Below, one piece after another: positions 1-62,082 of a stretch of DNA of 64,000 nucleotides. A program made the translations under genes and the position numbers. The stretch spans positions 23,798,501 to 23,862,500 of the forward strand of contig NW_024467106.1 in assembly GCF_017591425.1 (NCBI RefSeq). Direction: 5' to 3'. The DNA is from Ochotona curzoniae. Its lineage: Eukaryota > Chordata > Mammalia > Lagomorpha > Ochotonidae. The notes under the pieces were generated by a model that saw only the letters and a list, made by a program, of their open reading frames with translations, had not been told where the DNA came from and ran no database searches. Numbering within the stretch: position 1 is the stretch's first letter; each line of letters begins with the position of its first letter.

Positions 1-954
1 AGTTGGTGAGGCTTCATTTCCAGCTGCTACTGCTCTGCCATCATCTCCTCCTCTCCCCTCCTCTCCACTCCTCTTTTTTTTTTTGATATTTATATATGAC
101 TTGCCCTTTTTTAATCTCTGTAGTATTTATTTTTTAATATCAAAATTTATGTTTTCCGGCAGAGTAAGTATTGCATGTTTATTTTGGGAAATGCAGAACA
201 CTTGGAAAATATAGGAAGCACTGAGATTAAACACTGCTGGTACAGTAATGTGGTTCTTTCTCTCCTGTTTTTTAAATTCTGCTCATGTGTCTGACCAAAG
301 AGGCTTGGCTTTCAGGCCTCCATTCAGGAGGAGACGCTGTCTTCCAACCTGTCATTTGTTACTTCGGTTATGGAGTCTGGTGACCTTTCGCTAGGGAGCT
401 GGGCCAGCTGGGACTCTTCCAGAGGCAGAAAGAGAAAGAGAAACTGCTCTGCAAGTCCACACTTTTTTCTCCAGGGCCCAGTTAGCTGACATTGACATGC
501 CCTGCCTTGTTCTGGCAGGTTCCCACCCAGCCCTCCTTTCCCTGATTCATTTTTTGGCCTTAGAGGAAAGAAAGCAGAGACTGTAAGAGGGGAGGCTGTC
601 CTTCAACTGGGGCTCTGATTGCAGCCGTTTTCTCTTACATCACTGGCCCTGCGTTTTGTCTGGGGTGAAATAATTGAAAGCATGTGATGTTCCCGTCTCT
701 GATGTGATGGGAACTCTCCAGCTGAGCACTGTGTTTTCCTTGGCAGCTGTAGCTCACGGCTCAGAGCACCCAAGGGCCACATACTTCTCTCAGCAGAGCA
801 CCTTCAAATCACTTTGATTGCAAGTGACTCAGTGGCAAACTTGCTATTTCAGCGAGACACACAAAAGATAAATACATGCATTGTTTAATCAGTGTTTGGA
901 AAGAAAGTTGGTTGTTTTGACCAAAGCACAGCCCTGGAAAGGGAAAGATAAAGA

Positions 955-1170
955 AAGTTAACATTTTCTAAGGAGCTACTTTTAATTTAGGCAGTTTCAT
1001 CTCATTTCCTTGTGTGATTCTCATGATACTTGTGAGATGGGTTTTACCATGCCCATTTTACAGGTGGAACGGAGGTCCAGAAGAGTGAGACAACTTCATG
1101 ACAGCTGGCAAAATATGGATTTGAACCCATAATGGTCCGATTCCAGAACTTGTGTTCTTGTTCCTTTCTG
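955..1170 (+). mobile_element. MIR SINE relic
   Basis: Shows the MIR core order: 'tctcat.....tgtgattctcatgata', 'cccattttacaggtgg', 'gaggtccagaag', 'gatttgaaccca', then a 'gattccagaacttgtgttct' end. Old and diverged; ends approximate. Confidence 0.7.
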
Positions 1171-2124
1171 TTCTAGTTACCATGGCAGTTTGAGGAACTT
1201 ACAAAGAAAATATGCATCTGTAGGACCTGGCAATTAGGTAGGAGAAGGGATGTGAGGAGGAAGGTGAACAGAAGCTGAGTTACCTGACAGAGTTGGAAGG
1301 TGGGCTATGGGCCCACCCCTGCAGAGCCTTGTTCCCACCTGGACCTGTAGGCAATGCTGAAGATGTATAGAGTGCAGGTCATGTGAATCCCAGCAGCCAG
1401 CAGGCTCTGGCAAGCAGAGAACTAGGCATGTGGAGTTTCCAAGGTGTGTGGAGGAGGTGCTGCAATCTCTACCTTTTGCCCTCCCTGACTCATCCTCTGC
1501 AGGTGGTAAAAACAGGCAGTGGCATTTCCAGGAATGTAGAACTTACTAGCCATGTGCCATGAAATGCGTTAAAATACAAAGGGCTGTGTGAGTATTCACT
1601 AATAAGAACAGTTAGGCCAAGAACTCCAGGTGCTGGAGTGCCTTTTTGGGGGATGAAACACTGTGTGATGGATGCTGATTGACTGGGAGGTGAAGATACA
1701 GCCCCTGACTTCCCTGGGGAGTTCTGGCTAATCCTGCGTGGGGCTGGGCCATCTTGGGTGTTCTCAGATGTAAGCTGTGATTTTGACTACACCATGCCAG
1801 CTTTTGCTTTGTTGTCTTGATGAGAAGTTGCATCCTCAGCAGTGTGATGAACCTTTCCAAAGGCTCTAAACTAATGAGAGATAAATAGTTATCCCATTGC
1901 CTGACTTCTGAGCCCAGGCTAGGGGACTTCAAACATACAATGGGAAGAGGACGTTGGAGTCTGACTCATTGTCATGGAGTACCCGTAATGACAAAAGGCA
2001 GTCATTCCTGATGGACTCTCATGGAACAGACCAGATGTGTCTGTTCAGAGAAAGCAATCTCTCCTCTGATCCAGAGATAACCCCAGTGGAATAGAGCCAC
2101 ACCCAAGAGGCCTCACTCTAGGCT

Positions 2125-2310
2125 GGGTGTCTCAAACTTCAGCGGGTTTAAGAAGCGCCTGGGCATCTTGAGAAAATGCAGGTTTGAATTCTACAGATCT
2201 GAGTGCACGTGTGGCAGGGAGAGGGTAGGGGTGTCTCAGATTCTATAATTTAGACAGTGTCAAGATAGTGCAGATGCACTGGTCCCTGGACCACATGTTG
2301 TGTAGGGAAG
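2125..2310 (+). mobile_element. MER5-like hAT fragment
   Basis: 'gtgtctcaaacttcagcg', 'aagcgcctgggcatcttg', 'aatgcagg' and a later 'ggtccctggaccac' resemble pieces of MER5 (hAT-Charlie MITE). Order is imperfect, so the call is weak. Confidence 0.4.
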
Positions 2311-2487
2311 GAAGGTTCTGGCAAACCCATCATAAAGCACTTGAAGATGATGTTAGACAAGCCATGTCCTGGACCAGGGCTTTCAAAAAGTCAAGAAATA
2401 AAATGATGTTGTTTTTTTCTTTTATGTCCCCTACTCTCTGCCCTTCTCTCCCCTTGCCCTTCCTCTGCTTTTCCTCTCTATTCCTGA

Positions 2488-52899
<50,412 letters not shown>

Positions 52900-53033
52900 A
52901 GAATCTTGATCATACACAGTGACTGAGATTAAGGAAGAACCAGATCTTCCTTTGCTCCATGTGAAGTGTTCCAGAAGAAAGAACTGCAAGATTTTGTGGG
53001 AAGAAGTAAACTGGATACTGTACTGATATTATT

Positions 53034-53055
53034 CAATGCAATGCAATTCAATGCA
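53034..53055 (+). promoter_or_regulatory. ABCA1: Cluster of three miR-33 seed-match sites
   Basis: CAATGCA occurs at 53034-53040, 53039-53045 (sharing two bases with the first) and 53049-53055, starting 135 bases after the stop. The sequence is complementary to the miR-33a/b seed. In human and mouse, miR-33 from SREBF introns represses ABCA1 through clustered sites at this place, so the control is very likely kept here. Confidence 0.85.
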
Positions 53056-54345
53056 ATGAAAACAAAATTCCATTACAGGGGCAGTGCCTTTGTAGCTTAT
53101 GTTGTATGCCTCTCAAGTGAAAAAGACTTGAATACAGTTTATTACCTTTTACCTATGTGAAACTCTAGTATGAAACCCAATGGACAAATGGGTTTAAATC
53201 ATACTCCTTTTGTTCCTGTGTATCTCACTAGGGTTGCAACAATAACTCATCAAGTAATCATGGCCAGTGATTATCAAAATCAAAAGGCATGCATATCCTC
53301 ATTCATTAAGCCATGCCATGCCAGGAGACTGGTTTCCCGGTGACACATCCATTGCTGGCAATGAGTGTGCCAGAATTACTAGTGCCAAGTTGCTCAGAAA
53401 CTCTGAAGCACCATGGTGTGTCCTGCACACTATTGTGAAAGCTGCTCTGCTCAGAGTCTAACATCATTAAATGTCAGGTGACAAAATGGTGCCATGTGTG
53501 ACTCAAGTCCTGCTTGGTCTCCTCTTTGATGAGCTGCTCTGGTGTTGGTAACATGCAAAATATGGTTCTCTGGACATAGGAAACTTGGTTCCAGTATTAG
53601 GGTATTCTTCCCTTGGAGACATGGGTCTCCAGGGTCCTGTTTTCAATGTTCTTAGATTCCAGTTGACAAGAAATGGATCAGCAGCCAAACTACTGGGTCT
53701 ACAAGTTGCTGAAATGAGGGCATGGGGATTAAAGTGAAGGGATGTTTAAACCTAAGGACGCTTGTGCCTGCTTACCCTGATTGTCTACTAACACGGTACA
53801 CTGCATCACAAGATCTTGGTTTTTTGACACAAGGATAGTTATTATTTCTCGCTTTTTGAATTAATCTAGAAAATGAAAAGATGGTGTTGCATTTTGACAA
53901 AAGAAAACCAACTTTGTACTTTTAATGTTATTGGCAATTTCAAATTCTAACAGTGACTTGATAAACCTGCACATGGTCTCTGTAAAACCCACATGGCATG
54001 GTGGGATTATGACCACACTGCCTCACTGGTTTGTAGATTAGTCATCTGGCGAGTGCCCTAGTGAGTAAAAGGCAGTGTGGTGGTGAGGGTCGCATGGCAT
54101 TCTGTCTGAATTTCTTTAAGATCAATTAGATTACTCTTCACATCAGTCACGTATTGAGCTGTTGCTCTAGCTGAATGCGTAGGGATGGATGGATGGTTAG
54201 GGTGGGGAGAAATGAAGACTCAGCAAGTTTCCTGGAATGTGGTGTTCAGCTGACTGGTTCACAAATATAGGTCGCTTTGTTGCGGTTGGGGGAACTCACT
54301 GAAAAATGATAGGTCAGTCTTCATTTTTTATTGTTTCTTAAATAA

Positions 54346-54352
54346 CAATGCA
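54346..54352 (+). promoter_or_regulatory. ABCA1: Isolated miR-33 seed match
   Basis: A fourth CAATGCA, 1.3 kb beyond the cluster. A single 7-mer is expected by chance in a long AT-rich UTR, so function is uncertain. Confidence 0.35.
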
Positions 54353-55864
54353 AAGTCAAAGTGTAAGTCACAAGGCCAAACAACGAATTCTTTCAGAGAA
54401 AACAGGAACTTGAACAGCACAGCTTGTGTTTATGACATTCAGTGCTTTCAAATGGTTTGGCAGAGATGTTAAATACCCTATTAAAGCCTTACTAATCTCA
54501 AGTTTTGGATTTCCTCAGTCACTGACTGAAAAGAATAAAAACAGTATGTGTGTCCATAGACAGAACTTTTCAAACTTTGCCTATCCACTCTTTAATTTTT
54601 TAGTCATAAAATGCTCAAGAATATTTTCACTTTGTACTTACTGTCATCTGTATTGACAAAACAATGAGAGAGCTACTTTTGACAAAATTCAAGTGATCTT
54701 TCAGCAAAATCACACATTTCTTCAACTTCTTAAAAATTCATATATTTACTCTAGAGGTTTAAGATTTCAGATCTGGTTCACATCAATCTATTACATACTT
54801 TTAAATTTATATAATGTTACATGATAGAAAAAAACAACTAAGAAATTAATGTTACTGTTGTTTTCTAAAATGATAAGTAATGAAAAATTATTTCCAATAA
54901 CTTTGGGTTGAGATCATATTATGGCATCTTCAAAGATACATAATTCCTAAAATAATTTAGTTTAATATTTTTCAAACCTCTATTTGTTCTCTTTTATTTC
55001 ACTGTAATTACGTTCTGATTCTTCATTACGATAAATCCACGAGCAACTCCTCACTTCAATTATCCTGACTTGAAGGCCATGCTTCTTTTTCTTTTTTAAA
55101 GCAAAATATTTTTGAAAAAATAAAACACTTCAGTGCAATTTAAAGGGATCTTTTCTGAAGTTAGAAACAATCTGTCGTTACAAATCAACATCATTAATAG
55201 TGTTATTTTTTTAGACTATCCAAAAGGCAATCTTAAATCTTCCCGTGTAAGCCTAATTATGGGGGAGATTTTTAACTATACACATGATGTAGTGAAATGT
55301 CTATGTGTTACCTGTGGAAATGCAGCTGTGTGAGTTTCGAAGATTCTGACGTGTTCATATTTCTGTGCTTGCATCATTTGGACACCTTGGAAAACTTAAC
55401 TGTGAAGATAAAAAAATACAAAAGAAAAACCAGTCCTCTGTAAATAAATAAATGCCCAGCACAATTCATTGTTAAAAACAACAAAACCTCAAACTACTGT
55501 ATTTCAGTGTCTGTACTTCGTGACCATTACTTGTTGCACATCATTCTTTCACTGTAATCACTGACTAAAGGGATTTGTCTGTTTTCTTCCTGTGGTTGTA
55601 TGTATCAGGTAAAATTCTTTCCAAAGAGCCATGTGTCATGTAATACTGAACCACTTTGATATTGAAATACTAATTTGTACTTTTGTTACTACTTACTAGT
55701 AATAGCGTATTATTGCAGTAATATTGCTCTAATTATTTTCAGAATCATTGCGTCCCTTTTTATACAATGCTTATTTCCATTAGGTTAGGTATGCTAATAT
55801 CCTTTCTTATGCCCTAGGATGAATCTGTTCTTGTGCTTTTTCTGTTATTGGCCCTTCATTCCAA

Positions 55865-55904
55865 GCACTTTATGCTGTCTATAATGGGATCTATTTTTGC
55901 ACTG
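55865..55904 (+). promoter_or_regulatory. ABCA1: Candidate miR-106b/17 and miR-148 sites
   Basis: GCACTTT at 55865-55871 and TGCACTG at 55898-55904 match the seeds of miR-17/106b and miR-148/152. Both families are reported to target ABCA1 in human. Their position late in the UTR means only the long transcript would carry them. Confidence 0.45.
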
Positions 55905-56053
55905 GAATATCTGAGAACTGCAAAACTAGACAAAGTTTCACAATAGATTTCTAAGTTAAATCGTTTTCATTAAAAAGAAAAAAAAATTTGTATTGTCAAT
56001 AACTTTATATAAAGTATTAAAATGCATATTTCTATGTTGTGAATGAGTCACAA

Positions 56054-56059
56054 AATAAA
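56054..56059 (+). terminator. ABCA1: Candidate ABCA1 poly(A) signal 1
   Basis: AATAAA, followed within 30 bases by GT-rich 'gctgtgacagttgtgtttg', a good downstream element. It gives a 3' UTR of about 3.2 kb. Confidence 0.6.
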
Positions 56060-56295
56060 GCTGTGACAGTTGTGTTTGCAATTTACTTTTGTGCATTCAT
56101 AGTGCCCCCTACTGTCACTGTGCTACAAAGCCATTACAAAAGAAGAAAGGTCTTGGTTGCAATTTGGGTGAAAAGTAAAGATTTTGGAAAAGATTCAAAT
56201 GTCTTGAAAATCTTTACTAGTTAATTTTTTTTTTTTGTACTTTCACGATTGAGTTAAGATGTTGCATAACCTGTGTGAAGATGAAAAGATTTTGA

Positions 56296-56301
56296 AATAA
56301 A
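56296..56301 (+). terminator. ABCA1: Candidate ABCA1 poly(A) signal 2
   Basis: AATAAA after 'gattttg', followed by T-rich sequence. It gives a 3' UTR of about 3.4 kb. Confidence 0.6.
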
Positions 56302-56320
56302 CTTATTTTACTTAATGATT

Positions 56321-57138
56321 ATGAAGTTGCAGAGATCTCTGAAAATAGGAGCTGTATTTATATTATAGAGACTTCACTTGGTTTTGAGAAGGTGACAGAG
56401 GCAATGTTCAGTGCTCTTTTGCTAATTTGAGCGAACCCTGGAAGGATACAGTGTGGCAGGGATACTGGGCTTTATTAAAGCAAACATTTCCACGCCCATA
56501 CAGGTCTCTTTAATACAAATAAATGTCCCCAAAACTTTGTGGAACAATGATAAAAAGTAAAAAGGAGCAAAACCATAAATGAACACATTTGAGCATGTTA
56601 ACTGATAAGTCTCTATATTTTTAAAGCATGACCTAATTATATTATTTTCCTGATTATACCATGTGAAAACCCCAATACAGATAGTATACACTCCCAAAGG
56701 AAAGAAATATACTTGATCTAATATTTTGTAGTCTCTTTTAATGTCACATATACATTTTACTGGAAAATAATTTTAAATCTTAGAAGAAACAGGATGAAAA
56801 ATTAGACATTAGGTATGACTAGTTTAACAATATTGTCAAGCAGGGACATAGAAAATAATTGAATATCACAAGGACATAATGTAAAGCAAAACATTATCAA
56901 AATTCACAGTTACTCTGAAATGAATACAAGAAAACAAGATCACCAAGTAGGACAATCATTTTCAAGAAATAACAAATGCTGAAATGCCAAGGAGAAAATG
57001 AGCAGAACTAGTCCCTGGAGAGGTGGGGACAAAAGATCAGCCTACCACTTTGTTCAAATCAAAGAATCTCTTAGCAGACTTTAAGCACCATTAGTACATG
57101 CATCTCGCACTCAGTGAAGTAGTTTCTGTTTTAGAACA
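56321..57138 (-). other. Intergenic space and probable NIPSNAP3 3' UTR
   Basis: AT-rich sequence between the two convergent genes with no repeat I recognise. Part of it must be the NIPSNAP3 3' UTR; the exact cleavage site cannot be read. Confidence 0.5.
56471..56476 (-). terminator. Candidate NIPSNAP3 poly(A) signal
   Basis: TTTATT on the plus strand is AATAAA on the minus strand, about 660 bases past the NIPSNAP3 stop. An ATTAAA alternative lies at 56737-56742. Either leaves only a few hundred bases to the ABCA1 3' end. Confidence 0.4.
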
Positions 57139-57215
57139 CTACTTCAAAGGTGAAAACGACGTCGGAATTAGAAGCATGTTCTGCTGAGACACTAGGTAGT
57201 TGACGCTTTCCCGAA
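57139..57215 (-). CDS. NIPSNAP3A: NIPSNAP3A-like, last coding exon
   Basis: Minus strand. After acceptor 'tgatttttttctag' it reads RESVNYLVSQQNMLLIPTS then FSPLK and TAG (57141-57139). This is the C-terminus of NIPSNAP homolog 3, a mitochondria-associated protein of the NIPSNAP family with ferredoxin-like alpha+beta domains; its molecular role is poorly defined. 'IPTSF' matches human NIPSNAP3A; 3B has IPASF as I recall. The first codon is split (G|TT, Val). Confidence 0.93.
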
Positions 57216-57306
57216 CTAGAAAAAAATCACATAAAAATGGAAACAGGGTTAGTGAGGCGAATCAAAGTTATTCTAAAAAGAATTCATGCTGAGTGGGACA
57301 ACTTAC

Positions 57307-57393
57307 CAGCTGCCACAACTCTGGGGTCCTCATGGGACTGATGTCTCCCAGCAGCACGGCTGTCCATGCTCTCATTCCACCAAAGGACATGAA
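57307..57393 (-). CDS. NIPSNAP3A: NIPSNAP3A-like, penultimate exon
   Basis: Minus strand, 87 bases, acceptor 'tttatctcttgag', donor gtaagt, phase 1 at both ends so the neighbours join in frame. Encodes HVLWWNESMDSRAAGRHQS then HEDPRVVAA, the conserved heart of the second NIPSNAP domain. Met (human Ala) and Gln (human Lys) are local changes. The intron to the last exon is only 91 bases. Confidence 0.95.
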
Positions 57394-57532
57394 CTCAAGA
57401 GATAAAGCACAAGTTGATGACAAATAATACGCACGAACACATGGAAAATATAGGAAAATGAATCAGAAATGCTCTCTGCTTCTCATCAACATGGTGACGT
57501 AGAAATAAAAAGTCAAACATGTTAGTTTTACA

Positions 57533-57696
57533 CAGGTTCAGTTTCCCTAAATCATAATTTTGGGGACCAGAAGGGTTTCAGAATTTTTTTTTATTTTGGG
57601 ATATTTCCATAGGTCCTATTAAATCATTTTTAATCTGGAGATCTGAAACGCAGCATTTTCAATTTCAGATTTATGAATTAGGGATGCTTAACTTGA
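57533..57696. mobile_element. Tigger-type (MER2-like) DNA transposon, internally deleted
   Basis: The left end 'caggttcagtttccctaaat', then 'ggggaccagaagggtttcag', and the right end 'gaattagggatgcttaactt' form imperfect terminal inverted repeats of the known 'ggttgagtatccctaatcc' type. About 160 bases, so much of the usual body is missing. Confidence 0.6.
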
Positions 57697-58119
57697 ATTT
57701 AGAATATGTTTTAGCTTTTGGAGAGATGCTTATGAATTAATGAGAACCAGAAGGTTAAAGGAGGGAAGTTGATTAATACATCTAATGGTAGAATTAAGAC
57801 TAGAACTATTTCTTGTTACATATTTATTTTAAAATGTTATAAAATTTAGTGTTTGCTATAGAAAATTTACATAATAAAATTTAAAATACCATAATCTCCT
57901 ATAAATAGAAGTATAGACAAATCTATTAATACAAGGTATATTTCTCTAAATGAGTAAGCCAAATTAAAGGTCTTAAATGTGTATTAAATTTAGTAATAGA
58001 TTTTTTAAAATCAATAATATGAACATTTTGTAGATCAAATATATTGTCTTAATGGCAATATGAATTCCTACGTATGTGACAAGTTTTCAAAAATTAAAAT
58101 ATAAACTCCTACCTATAAG

Positions 58120-58440
58120 ACAACTTTCTATTTGAAAGGCAGAGTTACAGAAAAATACGGAGAACCAGAGTGAGAGCAAGCCAGGGAGACGGCTCATGTG
58201 CTGCTTTACTCGTACAGTGGCTGTAACAGCCAACCCTGGGCCAGACTGAAGCCAGTAACCCGTGACTCCAGCCAGGTCTCGCCTCTTGGTGTCGGACCCA
58301 CACATTTGGACCAGCTATTGCTGCTTTCCTAGGGGCATTCGCAAAAAAACTGGATCGTAAGTGGAATAGCTAGGACTCCCAACTGGAGCTCATGTGGTAC
58401 TGGCACTGCAGGCCAAAGTGGCGTCAGTTGGTGCCAGTTC
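58120..58440 (-). mobile_element. CSINE, older copy
   Basis: Reverse strand: 'ttgaaaggcagagttacaga', 'ggctgtaacagccaaccctg', 'tggatcgtaagtggaatagc', ending 'gcgtcagttggtgcc'. In the NIPSNAP3 intron. Confidence 0.75.
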
Positions 58441-58571
58441 CAAATAGAACAACTTTTTAACCAAACCTCTAATTGTTAGTAGTTTTGAATATTGTAGTGT
58501 TTTACAAAAGACTGAAATACATATTATTTTATATATTTATCTAGAAGTTTTTTGGTAAGCAAATTTATGGA

Positions 58572-58882
58572 GGGTAGGTATTTGGCATAACAGTAATTTG
58601 CTGTTGGACATAGGCACTGCACACTGCAGTGTCTGAGCTCCAGTCTTGGCTCCCCTCCCGATTCAGGTTCTTGATAATGTGGATGCTAAGAGGTAGCAGG
58701 GAATGGCTCAAGCAGTTGGGTAACTGTCACCCATATGGGAGACGCGGAATGGATTCTTGGCTCTCAGCTTTGACCTGCACAGTTCCTGGCCATTGAGGAC
58801 CTTTGGGAAGCAAGCCAGTGAATGAGATGTACCCGTCTGCCTCAATCTCTCCATTTCCTTACTTTTCCAGTAAATAAATAAT
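58572..58882 (+). mobile_element. CSINE, older copy
   Basis: Forward strand: 'gtctgagctccagtcttggc', 'gggaatggctcaagcagttg', 'cacccatatgggagacgcgg', 'gaagcaagccagtgaatgag', 'ttccagtaaataaataa'. Confidence 0.75.
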
Positions 58883-59164
58883 AATTTTAAAATGTATTAT
58901 AGTAGCTGTACAGATTTTTGGAAGATGTAGATAAAAGTAACAGTAAAAGAGCAGTTTTAGTCCTATCATCCCTGAACATTTTAGCGCATCCTTTCCATAT
59001 TTTTATACAATAACATATTTATGTAAGTTTATAATGCATAAGTGTATATATTGTATAAATTGGCACTATCATGCTGTTTCCATTATTTCCTCTTGTAATC
59101 AAAGCTGACATAAACTTAATTAAAGTAGCTATATGCCTATAATAATAACAATCTTAACAATTAC

Positions 59165-59395
59165 TACTAATATTTATTGTAGTGTTTACTGTTTGCTAGG
59201 CCAGGTTTTCCAATCTTTTATGTATTAGCTCATTTAATAATCTAGGCAAGAGGTTATTATTAGCATCATTTTATGGGTGAGGAAACTATGGCACAGTGAG
59301 ATAAGTAATTTAACCAGTGGCACAAAATTATGAACCGAGTTGGGATTCAATCCAGTCAATTTAGATCAGACCTAGTCATACAATGAACAATGTAA
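59165..59395 (+). mobile_element. MIR SINE relic
   Basis: 'agtgtttactgtttgctagg', 'ttagctcatttaataatcta', 'attattagcatcattttatg', 'gaggaaactatggcacagtg', 'gagttgggattcaatccag': a well-preserved MIR. Confidence 0.8.
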
Positions 59396-59399
59396 GTCA

Positions 59400-61879
59400 A
59401 TATTTAATATTAACTCCTAGAATTTAAGTTGACAGAACCAAAGAGTGTCTATTATACACACTGATATGCCTACACAGATACAGCATACTTTATACTCTGT
59501 CCTCTAGAAACAATGTATCAGTGTATACCCAACACACAGCCATTCTTCTACTATGCTGAGGATGAATTCAGATTAAGCAAGTCTTATACAAAAGTTTTCA
59601 GTAATTTTTCTTCTAAAAGTTACATATGTTCAAGTATACATTTTTAGAAGGATAAAAATAATTTTAAAAATATTTTAATTTTATAATTCAAAAATGACTA
59701 CTATATGGTTTAAATCCTTTCAAATTTTTTTGTGTATATCTAAACATACCTACAAAACACATTCGTGTATACGTCCCAGAAGAAATGCTGGCCAAGATAA
59801 TTTTTAAAATGAAGTCTTTTTATTTCCTTTGCCACAATTTTAAAATGAAAAATTGTGCCAATATGAACTTCATTGAGTAACTGGGTATTTGTATTTTTAA
59901 TTTTTCCCTTATCTAAAGGTCTATCTATGTAAATATGCCTTTGATGGTTGGAAAATGGTATATTCTTATTGTTTTAATCTGTATCTCAAATTTATTTAAA
60001 ATTTGTATTTGTGTAATTTTATACAAAAGACAGTCATCGACTGGATGGTTCAGCCCTCCAAAGCCTGGGGGAAGCAAAATCAATCCAGTTGTCCCATGTT
60101 ATAGCCATCAATGTATCTATTTCTTCATGATTTTTGTTCATTTTTCTTTTTGCTTTTGAATCTCATTTATAGTGATTGGAGCATAAGAAAGTTTAAGCTT
60201 TTGTATTATTATAAAAAATCACTTGATGTCTACTCCTCATCCTTCCTCCTTTCCATTTCTTTCTCTTTCCTCTATTTTTTTTTTTGTTGTTGATGGTGGT
60301 GGTGGTGGCGGTGGTTGTTTGTTCATTTGTTTTGTTAATACAGCTTCAAGACTCACTCTAGTGGCCCTCCTACTTGGTCATGGAATAGTGGGAGAGGGAG
60401 ACATGGGAGGAGCACCTGGGCAGCCAACTGCCAAGGATTCCCTTGGCAGCCGAGTTGCACATTAGTGGATTCCAATTTCCATTACCACTGCTGTTTATAT
60501 AACCCAACACCTCTTCTGGGGTCTGATAGTGTTGGCACTGAGTACCTTTGCCTGGTGGCTTCATTCATCCCCACAACACAAGTTCTGCTTACCAAAAGTG
60601 GCCCACTAGGTATGCACATTACAAGTCCTGCTTCATGCCAGAGAGCTGGGCTTCTAACATAAAGTTTGAGAACAGACTGAAATTATTTTGGCCTCAAGAC
60701 TTTTAACTATTTGCTTCACTAGATAAAACTGTGGATTGGGAGTACACTAGCTATCTGGAATCAGCCGCTGCATGGTTCTATTAGTCTTTTACCACTGTTC
60801 CCAAAATAGTCATCTGGCTAATCTGCACAGCAGGATCTGTGTGGACTTTCATCAGTTACTTTGCCATCACCCTGCAGTGGCATAAGTCACTGCTTTTCAG
60901 GTCCTAACAAGTGCTCTTGTGTTCTAGGTCCCTGGTGGGCTACAGTTTTCCTTCTAGTTTGGGCTTAGAAGTACAGCCTTTATCCATAAACTCATCAAAA
61001 ATTTCCTAATTCTATAATTTTTATATTAACCATAATCCATGTACATCTTATTTTAGTATATGATATGAGATACACAGTAATTTTCATAATTTCCTCTTTA
61101 TATTTTGTAATTTGAAAATAATATTTCAAAAAAATTCAAAATTTTAGAAATGTAATTTCTGGGTAAAGATCAGGACCTCATGTTTTAAAATATCAGATAT
61201 CCATTAAACATTCAAGTTGGGAAGCTGAGGAGCTAACTGTGTAAAACAAGTCTTTTAAATATTTTATTACCTATTGAGTCATTTTTCATGTAAACATTAT
61301 ATAGATTTTTTTTAGAGCTTCTTAGAATAATTTTTTACTGTTAAATTGTTATGAAGTCATATCAACCACGCATATGCATTGCTCCCACTGTTTATATTTA
61401 ATAATATGTGTGTCTTTGTATTCATTCAGGTATGAACAACAGTATTATCTCAAACTAACAGGTAATGGATAATTTTCTTTCTGGGATTGTCCAGGTTTAG
61501 CATTTGTAAAAGCAGTACTCCACTTTTGTTTGGAAATAGTTTCTCTGTACAAATTAGGTGAATTTTTTTTTTAATTAAAAAATTTATATTCAGAGGAGAA
61601 AAAAGTAAAAAGAATATTTTCTTAAGGATTCTTCCAGTTTCTAAACTTTATTTCTCTGATGTATTATGAAAAAAATCAATTCAGCATATGAAAGAATATA
61701 AGAGATTGACATATTAAAAAAAATCTAAGATGTAAACCTATTTTTACCCTTCTTAAAATTATAGAAACTAATAAAATGTCTTTAAAATAGACACCATAAT
61801 GAAAAAGAAAGACAAATTGACCCAAGGAACTTAAGACTTATATTCATTTTGGTTTCATAGAAGAAATAGATAATCTTAC
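59400..61879 (-). other. NIPSNAP3 intron, mostly unassigned
   Basis: AT-rich intron sequence. It contains a T11 run followed by a GGT-rich stretch (60271-60315). The part 60330-60660 is more GC-balanced but shows no exon of NIPSNAP3 or other known coding text. Nothing else recognised. Confidence 0.6.
60290..60315 (+). repeat. (GGT)n simple repeat
   Basis: About eight TGG/GGT units with one GCG interruption, preceded by T11 and GTT units. Confidence 0.85.
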
Positions 61880-62029
61880 CTCTGTTGAGTGCTCCGTATT
61901 CTGTGTGGAAAACACCTACTAGTTTTGTGTATCCCAAAGCAACATGGGCATTAACTGCCCTTTTAAACGCATCACCCCACAGAGCTGGGCCGCCTGGTTT
62001 CATCTGAAAAGTAGCCAATTCATAGACTC
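61880..62029 (-). CDS. NIPSNAP3A: NIPSNAP3A-like, third-from-last exon
   Basis: Minus strand, 150 bases, acceptor 'gctccctattctag', donor gtaaga, phase 1 to phase 1. Encodes VYELATFQMKPGGPALWGD, AFKRAVNAHVALGYTKLVG and VFHTEYGALNR. ATFQ, FKRAV, TKLVG and YGALNR agree with human NIPSNAP3A against 3B as I recall both. The exon joins in frame to 57307-57393 across a 4.5-kb intron. The gene runs toward ABCA1. Confidence 0.95.
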
Positions 62030-62082
62030 CTAGAATAGGGAGCAGAACAGTCATATTACAGAAGGCATTCAAGCCATTTTTA

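Larger units (their letters stand above)
52900..56320 (+). other. ABCA1: ABCA1 3' UTR
   Basis: About 3.2-3.4 kb of mostly AT-rich, SINE-free sequence from the stop to the candidate poly(A) signals, the same size as the human 3' UTR. It contains miR-33 seed matches (53034-53055, and one at 54346-54352), a miR-144-type match ATACTGT at 53015, a miR-106b/17-type GCACTTT at 55865 and a miR-148-type TGCACTG at 55898. Internal AATAAA runs (for example near 55127 and 55443) could give shorter transcripts. Confidence 0.85.
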
